Assembly: GCA_013400155.1 (NCBI GenBank)
Contig: VXBM01000057.1
Span: 613,500-677,499, forward strand
Direction: 5' to 3'
From: Helopsaltes ochotensis
Taxonomy: Eukaryota > Chordata > Aves > Passeriformes > Locustellidae
DNA: 64,000 nucleotides
In this document: positions 56,881-64,000 of the stretch, one piece after another
How the letters are laid out: each line of letters begins with the position of its first letter
Numbering within the stretch: position 1 is the stretch's first letter
Position numbers and translations under genes: made by a program
Notes under the pieces: model-generated
Databases searched by the model: none
Seen by the model: the letters and a program-made list of their open reading frames with translations, nothing else
Told to the model about the DNA's origin: nothing

Positions 56881-59031
56881 CATGAGGTTGACTGAGCTGA
56901 AGGAGAAGAAAAAAATTTAATTATTTTCCCAAACCTGAACTCTCTTTGGGTTTGTGAGTCTTCTCCCTAAGCACATGATGAATTCTAGACCCAGTACAGC
57001 TGTATCAAAGGTGAAAGTCTTGTTCTTGAAAGGGTATGTTGCTTTTTGTTGAGTCTTTGAAGGAAAATATAGTGGTTTTTTCCTTTTTTTCCCTTTTCTT
57101 TATTGTACACAGAACTTTTTGCAGAATGGAGATATTTTGTTAGCTGCACAGCTGCAGGCAGAAAAATTTTAGTTTATATTGTACTGTGCAATTTTTCTGT
57201 GTATGCTTCACCACTGCTAATATTGACACTGGAGTACTTCTAGCTATCTGTCATACAAATGCAGAAAGTCTGATCTGTACCAAAACCCTGATAATTTAGA
57301 AAAGGCTCACACAATAAACTTTTGTTGGCTTCAGTGACTCCATACAAGGTTGTACTAATTAGCAAATTTCTACTTTAGGAGCATGTGATAAATTTATTGA
57401 TATAGTTACACATTTCTAATATAAAATCCTTTGATGCTACTAATGAATGGTAATCTAGTGTATCGTAAGTCTGGTGCATTATTCAGATGCTGCATACATG
57501 TGCACTTGGATTGCATATAAAAAAATCCTAGAAAGAGACTTCAAACATCAAAGGACTGGCATACAATAATGTATTGTTTTGCTTTTATACATTTTCTTTT
57601 CACAATGTGAATTATTTCTAAATGTTTTCCCAGGATCCAGTTAGAGGGTTTGAAATCACTGTATGTCATGTTTATGAGTTCAGCATAGACTCAACACTTC
57701 TGTTTGATTGTAGCAAAATAGTTTCTGGATGCTTCATTAATTGAGACTTAAATGGCCTGTGTTCAGGAGGGCTGACTTGCATGAATCTAGTAGATGCTGG
57801 CAGCTGCTAAGTTGGAAGAGCCATCCCAACTGAAAGGAAATGTTTATGCAGGTCATCAGTCTGGCCTAATGTGTGTCGAGCTGTTATTTCCATCTGTAAG
57901 ACATTCAAGGAAATTGCCATGAAACTTACTGAATCTGAAAAGTGAAAATTCCCTTGTCCTGCTGAGAACAGGGTAGGAAAAGTGACAGCTCTGCCTGCTC
58001 TGCTGCAGAGAAAGCGGCTGTCCAGAGCTGATTTTTGTGCAGGATAATGGATGGCGGAGATGGATTACCAAGTGATAAATCACACAAAGGAATTGGCTGG
58101 TGCCAGAACCCATGAGGAAGAACATAGCTGGCATGCTCTGCAGTGGGTATTACCATCTCCATCTAAGGAGCCACAGCCCTTATGCATAAACAGTAAGACA
58201 AAACAGGAGTTAATTATAGTGCAGCTTCTTGACATAAGGCTTGTACAGCAAAACAAGAATGGCTAAGGGAATACATTGGTTCATATTTATTGGACAGTTT
58301 ATCTTTTTCTCTTCAGGGAAAGAGTTGAGGAAATCCTCTCTGTTCTAATTTCCCCCTTTTATTCTCATTTTGTCTTTATTCACATTCTTTAAAGCCATAA
58401 GTGTTATTGTCTGAGGAAGGAGTATTGCAGGAATCTTTCAATAAAGAAATAGAGGAGCTAACTGAGCATGACTCAAATCATTCCTATCCCACATGATACA
58501 TATGTAGTCCCTCTGTCCTGTCAGGGAACGAATGGTTGCTGGCATTCACTATGTAACTCAGTAATCAATAATACTGCTCCACATCACCCTAAATACCAGT
58601 GATATTCTGAGCTCAGTATACTCTGGGCTGGGAAAGCCATGCATAAAAAAGGATTACTTGGAGATGGTGGAAATTTGCCTTCATCCTACAGCATCTTCCT
58701 ATGATCTAAAAGACAATATTATGTTGCATATTTTAAGTCCACCCAAAAAGTGTGCAGAGGTGCACTTTCCATGTGAAATCTTTTTCCTTTAAGAGCAGTA
58801 CAAGGTAATTCTTAATTCTTCTATTGACTGTGCACATGAGAACAGAGCCAAAAAGAGCACCATTCTTCTGACATGCAGGGAAAGTTGCTGGCTCAAGGTC
58901 AAAACTTGTCAGGATGAAGTGTGTTCTGTTTACTTGTCTTTAATAACAATACTTTATTATCATTAAAAGCATAATGGAGAAAGAGATTGTTGATATTGTT
59001 GTTCAAAAAGCTGTTTTTGCTGAATAGAGAA
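56881..59031. other. Non-coding stretch, possible conserved block at 58020-58260
   Basis: No gene recognised. 58020-58260 is repeat-free and contains AAATCACACAAAGGAATTGG (near 58077) and GAGTTAATTATAG (near 58207), a weak enhancer-like texture. Confidence 0.4.
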
Positions 59032-59635
59032 GAATCACAGAATCACAGGCAGGTAAGGTTGGAAGGGACCACAGGGGGTCATCAGGTCTAACCTCCCTGC
59101 TCAAGAAGGGTCATCCCAGAGCACATGGCACAGGATTGAAGCCAGACATTTCTTTAATATCTCCAGTGAGAGAGACTCCACAATCTCTCTGGACAAACTG
59201 TTCGAGTGCATAGTCACCCACACAGTGAAGAAATTCTTCTTCACATTTTCAGGTAGAATTTCCTGTGCATCAGTTTCTGCGTTTTTCTTCTTGTCCTGTT
59301 CCTTGGTGCCACCAAGGAAAGCCTGGCTCCATCCTCTTAGCACCCTCCCTTCAGATACTTAGAGACATGGATGAGATCTCCTTTCAGTTTTTTCTTCTCA
59401 AAGCCTTAACAGGTACAGCTACCTCAGCCTTTCCTTCTAAGTGAGTTGCCTTTTCTCTTAACCATCTTTGTTGCCCTCCCCTGGATCTGCTCCATGTCTC
59501 TCATGTACTGAGGAGCCCAGAACTGAACGCAGCACTCCAGATGTGGCCTCACCAGGTCTGAGCAGAGGGACAGGATCACCTCCCTTGACCTGCTGGCAAT
59601 GCCCTTCCTAATGCACCCCAGGATATTTTCAGGTG
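59032..59635 (-). mobile_element. CR1 LINE, 5'-truncated, minus orientation
   Basis: Read on the + strand it starts GAATCACAGAATCACAGG (the CR1 3' terminal repeats), then AAGGTTGGAAGGGACCAC and a CTCAAGAAGGGTCATCCCAG block. It continues with AGACTCCACAATCTCTCTGG, AAGAAATTCTTCTTCACATT and GGCCTCACCAGGTCTGAGCA, to about GCACCCCAGGATATT. This is a CR1 of a different subfamily (longer 3' UTR with the TCCTGTTCCTTGGTGCC block) from the 32- and 38-kb copies. The minus-strand ORFs here are ORF2 remnants (for example LVRPHLECCVQFWAPQYM). Confidence 0.94.
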
Positions 59636-60582
59636 TCCAGTACTCAGCTGGCATCACAGTGGAAACTGTACTAAAGTAAATTGAATTATTCCTAACTTGG
59701 GAGTATCCCAGTGTGCATGGCCCATGTAAGCATGAAGATGACAATGGTGATCCTCTTTTGATAGAACTCTGGCAAAAAGTTGTCGGCAAAGAATCAGAAG
59801 GGGAAGATATACAAATGGCACTTGTGCATGGTGTTTCCAACATGTCAAATTTCCTGAAATGTGCAGCAAAATAGAGCTTATGCAGCTCTCTAGGAGGTGC
59901 TAGAATTCACCAAAGAGTTAATGAGAGCAGGTCTTTGAACTCACCTTTTCAGGACAATAGTCCTTCAAACTAATCTTTTCACAACAGTAGTCCATGGACA
60001 TGAAAACTTAAAAGTTTTAGATATAATATATAAAGCCTTGGTGACTTGATACTTTTTTAGTAATTGTAGCCTGACACTGTTGTTTTTAATAATGTAGAAC
60101 ATTTGACCAAATCTTGACAAAGTCATCCATTACACATGGGATTAGCCCATAAGTTGTTTCATGACTTGTAGATTCAATTCTCAACAAGTGAGATTCACTC
60201 TACTCAGACATATGGGCACTGGGTTAACATCTGACACACCAGCAGGCCCTCACCAGCACGTGTCACTATCTCTTTTAGACAAAGATCCTTGAAGCTTTAC
60301 CTATGTATTTTGAACATAATTTTAAAAGGTAGTTTGATAGTAGATTAATCTTCCGGCTGGACCCTCCCAAGGACCTGGCCTGTACTGAACACTGACTGCT
60401 CTGCTCATTGTTGAAAACTCTGTGTGTGATTTAATGTTCAGAGTTTTCCCCAGAAATCCTTACGATTTCACAGCAGTCTCATCCTAGAGAAAAAGAAAGT
60501 GACTTTAGTTTGCCTTGAATCAAGCATTCCTAAACTTATGTTTATTAGATGCTCTGACAGGTACACTGTTTTATGGCCTTAC
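59636..60582. other. Non-coding stretch, nothing recognised
   Basis: No gene or repeat was identified beyond the CR1 edge. Confidence 0.5.
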
Positions 60583-61079
60583 GAAATTTGCCATGGAAAG
60601 AACTATTTAAAGGGTTCTTTTGTTGTTGGTATGAAGATTTGGCTGCTAGAAATCTCTGTTTCCTTCCTGCAGCTTTTATTTTTCTAGGACAACACTGATA
60701 CGGTATCAAGGCAGTAAACACGCAGACTTTGTGTCCAAACAGAGACAGTTGTGTTGCATAGTCTAAAACCTGCAAAAAGAGACTGCTGGGCTGCCTCCCA
60801 ACTCATCTCCTTTGGATCTTCCTTTGGATCTGATAGGGAGCTTTCCCAGGGTCCCTACATACAAGAAGGAAGGGCACTGCATTCTTGTTATTAAATCTCA
60901 ACCCTCCTTTTGTGTGACACCAGCTGTCCACTCCCCACTTCAAAATGTACCGACTCAGCTGGTTGGGAGCAAAAGCAAATCTGAGAGTTTCACTGGTAGA
61001 ATACCATTGAATTTGAAGTAGAATACTTTTTTTGAAACTTAGATTTGATGTGGAGTCATAGATGTGCCTGAGGCTTTCT
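60583..61079 (-). CDS. Weak candidate pair of minus-strand exons
   Basis: The first segment, 61079-60863, has acceptor GTTGCTCTGCAG (phase 2) and ends at CTTCTT/GTATGT (phase 0), with translation including SLRHIYDSTSNLSFKK and NQLSRYILKWGVDSW. The second, 60769-60583, has acceptor CTCTTTTTGCAG (phase 0) and ends at TTTC/GTAAGG, with translation opening VLDYATQLSLFGHKVCVFTA. The 93-base interval would be a short but legal intron. The same region is open through on the minus strand for 132 codons. No family is recognised. The compatibility of phases is suggestive but can occur by chance in open AT-rich DNA. Confidence 0.17.
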
Positions 61080-63530
61080 CTGCAGAGCAACTGGGGCAGA
61101 AGCAAGCCATTACACTTCTCCTGGCTTCCTGTTCTCAGTATTGTCACCTTCCAGTGAGAATACTTGCTCAAAATCCTAGCCAGAAGATTTGTCCTTCCCA
61201 CCTCAGCTGGGTGAGTGTTTATGCATCAAGAAGGGGACTGAGAACTTCTTATTTTTTCTGTAGGTGACAGACTGTTTATGATACCACCACTGTGAGAATG
61301 GGCCCTTCCCATATAAAGAGGTCTTCAGGCAAATACTACCTGCCCCATCCATTTTATCTTGAAAAAAAAAATCTCACTGAGGAAGGTTATCATGGAGCTC
61401 TTTTACCAATCCACTCCTATGTCCATCAAACCATTGAAAAAAAATTAGGATTTGCTGCCTGCTTGCTTAATCATCACTTAGGAAAGAAAGGAGCTGACAG
61501 GATTAGGGATACAATGGGATAGAAGAAAACGGCACTATTGCAGAATCCTTGCCTAGAAAAAGTACCCCTTTTAGTTCATTTGGTTTTCACTGACAGTAAG
61601 TAACACTGTAAAGAGACAGGACTTAACACTTGATCTGCCTAAAGCATAGTTTGAATGACTCATCTAATGCGTTCTGTCTCTTCTTACACCAGCACTTATC
61701 TGCCATTTTCTAATTCTCTGAATTTTCCAAATAATACTGTATACTTATTTTTTTTTTGCAATGAATTTAATTAAAGAAGCCCATTTCACTCCCCCAGAGG
61801 AAGAAGCAGAGTTTCTGTATGCTATGAGGAGAGAAACACTGTTTCTTCAAGCATACAGCAAGACTCCTGCTTGCAAAAACTTTAGCCAGAAGGACAGCAA
61901 GGTACAGAGAGACAAGTGGATTTCAGAAGCAATAAACCATGAAAATTTTTCACTTAGCATTTTCTGGAAGTTGACTCTGGTATTTCTTATGACAACTGCA
62001 AGTGTAACACTGACCTGCTTATAGTCTTAGAGCAGCAGACTTTAGCTCTGTTGTGAGCAGTGTTAACACTCAAGTCTTCATCAACAGAGAGCACTGGGAT
62101 ACCACAGCCACAGACACTGGTGAAAATGGAAACCACATTTCTGAAATCTGTCTTTGAATGTGTTACCTTCTTGTTAGCTGTTATATAGAGTTAATCTTAC
62201 AGACTTTGGAGTAAAAAAGAAGCATTTGTGATGTTTTACATTGCAGTTGGATCAAGTCAGGAGGAAAAGATGTGGGTTTCTGTTCCTCACTTACCAATTG
62301 AAACTGTGACTTCCCAGAACAGACGGGGAGAGAGGCAGGGGAACAAACACTTGCACTTTAGTCAGGGCCAGACACATTTATGCAGTAGAGCATTACTTAC
62401 TGACAAGGCACAAGGAATCAGAATACAGCATGATTTTGTGAGACTTGACTGAGTTTACTCATGACAAGTAATGATAGCTTTATGAAAACAAGCACATCAT
62501 TTTTGAAGTCATTAGGCTCCAAGTCCTCACACCTTCCCATATGGGTCTAACCACCATTTCATTTATAGAAGTACAGGAGAGATAAATAGCTAGGTGTATA
62601 CATTGTAGCATGCACCGATGGCCAGAAGTGTTCAAAAGAAACCGGTCATGTGGTGCACCAGAGCCCAGATGTGGCTATATGACCTTAGAGGTTCTACAGG
62701 GCTTATCTATTTCTTCTGGAGGAAAAGCCTCCATGGTTTTTGGCTATGGGCTTTCAATTTATCATTAGGAAAGATTTTGAGCTTGTGCAGCTTTTAGTGA
62801 AGTAGCTGGTGCTTCCAGGTGCTCAGTGCTTTTCTGATTTGGAGCTTAGCTAGATTTTGGGGTAGCCTGGATCTTTTTATTTATGTGCTTATTAATAACA
62901 ATGTTCTGGGTGGAGATTTTTTTATTCACTTCTATGAACATGCCTGGATTTTTTTAAGATGTGACCTGTAAATTAACAGATAACTGTTTCTCATGGTCAC
63001 TTCAAATATATCCCATGGTTCACATTACAGAAATGTGATGCTTTGAAAACCAAAAGCCTGCCTAATTCAGCTTGCTTTCTCAAGTCTCTCCTGCTGTGGG
63101 AGGGCATTTCTCAGGGCACCTACCAAGCTGTGTTTTTATTGTTGTTAAATGTCTTCATCCCTAAGTGCTAGAAATTTATCTCCTTTAATTCCAGACACTA
63201 AAAGCTCTGGAGAAATTATTTTTTATATTAAGTCAAAAGAAGAAGAGGCTAGATTTAAACAAATGGGGAAGTACGAAGAGTCTGGTTATGCAGCTCAGCC
63301 CCCAAGAGTGTGTAAGAAAATACAAGAAATATTAGGGTAATGAGGCCACTGTACATCACCATTGCTCACCCCAAAAAGGGGGCAGAATTACCTAATATTG
63401 TGCTGCAAACAATATACCATTAGCTGGCAGTAGGGATTTTTCTCTAGTTTATACAGTAGTTTTGTATTCTTAAAGGAAAAGGACCTGCACAAGAGCAAAA
63501 GAGAAGATGGGATAAAAAGCAAAGAGATAG
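61080..63530. other. Stretch with two weak plus-strand exon-like segments
   Basis: 61790-61911 (acceptor TTTCACTCCCCCAG, donor AAG/GTACAG, phase 1 to 0) and 63192-63310 (acceptor TTTAATTCCAG, donor TGT/GTAAGA, phase 0 to 0) are open and phase-compatible with each other. The first is also phase-compatible with the exon ending at 48507. They are 13 kb away and unsupported otherwise, so they are recorded only as candidates. Confidence 0.15.
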
Positions 63531-63534
63531 CTGG

Positions 63535-63930
63535 CTTTGATAAGATAACTCACTAGAGCTTGTTTATCATGAGTTCAGAAAATCTTTAGATAAGGTGGCA
63601 CGAGGTGATTAGTGGAAGAATCATAGCAGTGACTGAGTGGGGGGACAGCAACAGGTGCAACAGGTGCTGCTGAAAGTCGAAATATGCTGAAAGGAACTTT
63701 TCTCCGAAATTATCTTCTCTTCACCATTGGCCTTGGACAAATGATCAACATGGTCCTGATGAAAGGTCCAAAGCCAAGAGGCATTTTCAGCATAGAGATG
63801 CTTGCAGCAGAGAAGTGGAATTATTGCACAACAGTCCAAAAGCCTGTTATGTCCTGTATGTCCTGAAGCACTACATACAATTCCAGTCACCATCATCTCA
63901 GAGGGATGGGTACAAAGGGAACTGAGCACA
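63535..63930 (+). mobile_element. Possible very old CR1-clade LINE remnant
   Basis: TTATCATGAGTTCAGAAAAT (63562) translates to a YHEFRKSLDKV-like string, resembling the YLDFxKAFDKV block of CR1 ORF2. ACAATTCCAGTCACCATCAT (63878) resembles the later QFWSPH block. The order is right but divergence is high and the intervening sequence cannot be aligned by eye. Confidence 0.3.
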
Positions 63931-63935
63931 GAAAG

Positions 63936-64000
63936 TGTCATGGTTTGACATAGTTTGGCTTTTGTTAGAGAGAGATTTAAGAGTTTTTCCCTGTCAGGAC
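63936..64000 (+). mobile_element. Start of an LTR-like element cut by the window edge
   Basis: TGTCATGGTTTGACATAG begins with the TG and wording typical of avian ERVL-type LTR ends, and is followed by a GTTAGAGAGAGATTTAAGAG segment. Only 65 bases are present, so family and orientation are uncertain. It runs off the window. Confidence 0.45.

Noticed and set aside
56605..56895. Poly-phenylalanine and poly-lysine ORFs
   Set aside because: Translation of a homopolymeric T tract.
59424..59843. 139-codon minus ORF
   Set aside because: CR1 ORF2 remnant with a non-CR1 extension, not a host gene.

Overview
This is vertebrate nuclear DNA, almost certainly from a bird and probably a passerine. Avian-type CR1 LINE fragments occur at 32.2, 38.3, 42.9, 44.3 and 59.0 kb, with a much older reverse-transcriptase remnant at 6.4 kb. 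Avian LTR fragments occur at 22.5, 28.8 and 63.9 kb, with two weaker candidates at 23.2 and 25.6 kb. Family names rest on recollection of consensus sequences, not on a search. The window is AT-rich, CpG-poor and full of homopolymers and short microsatellites. It has two assembly gaps, at 3130-3856 and 46138-46266. I see no rRNA, tRNA, CRISPR array or prokaryotic-style operon.

No known protein-coding gene is recognisable. The ORFs are about as long as chance predicts for 64 kb of AT-rich DNA, so most are noise. The best candidate gene is on the + strand. A signal-peptide-like exon at 43987-44152 ends at a consensus donor, and an exon at 48343-48507 with consensus splice sites encodes a transmembrane helix. 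Both junctions are phase 1, so they would join into a small type I membrane protein. Weaker minus-strand exon chains, joined only by splice phase, lie at 51.1-54.4 kb and 60.6-61.1 kb.

Layout: 1-3.1 kb is unremarkable AT-rich DNA. The first gap is followed by a CpG-dense flank (3857-4070) that looks like the edge of a CpG island or promoter. 4-22 kb is gene-poor, with an old CR1, a 185-bp direct duplication and three perfect short-loop hairpins. 22.5-25.8 kb is a cluster of LTR-like DNA. 25.8-59 kb mixes CR1 and LTR fragments with low-repeat blocks that look like conserved non-coding elements. The most interesting are 30.9-31.3 kb (homeodomain-type TAATTA sites), 40.9-41.3 kb (an ancient SINE-like tail) and 51.6-52.03 kb (a perfect HNF1 consensus palindrome). 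56.7 kb holds a 139-bp T-rich tract. 59-64 kb holds a CR1, the weak exon candidates, and the start of an LTR cut by the window edge.

Overall the window reads as an intergenic or long-intron regulatory desert with at most one or two small, uncharacterised transcription units. The conserved-element, gene-joining and repeat-family statements are inference and need alignment or RNA evidence.
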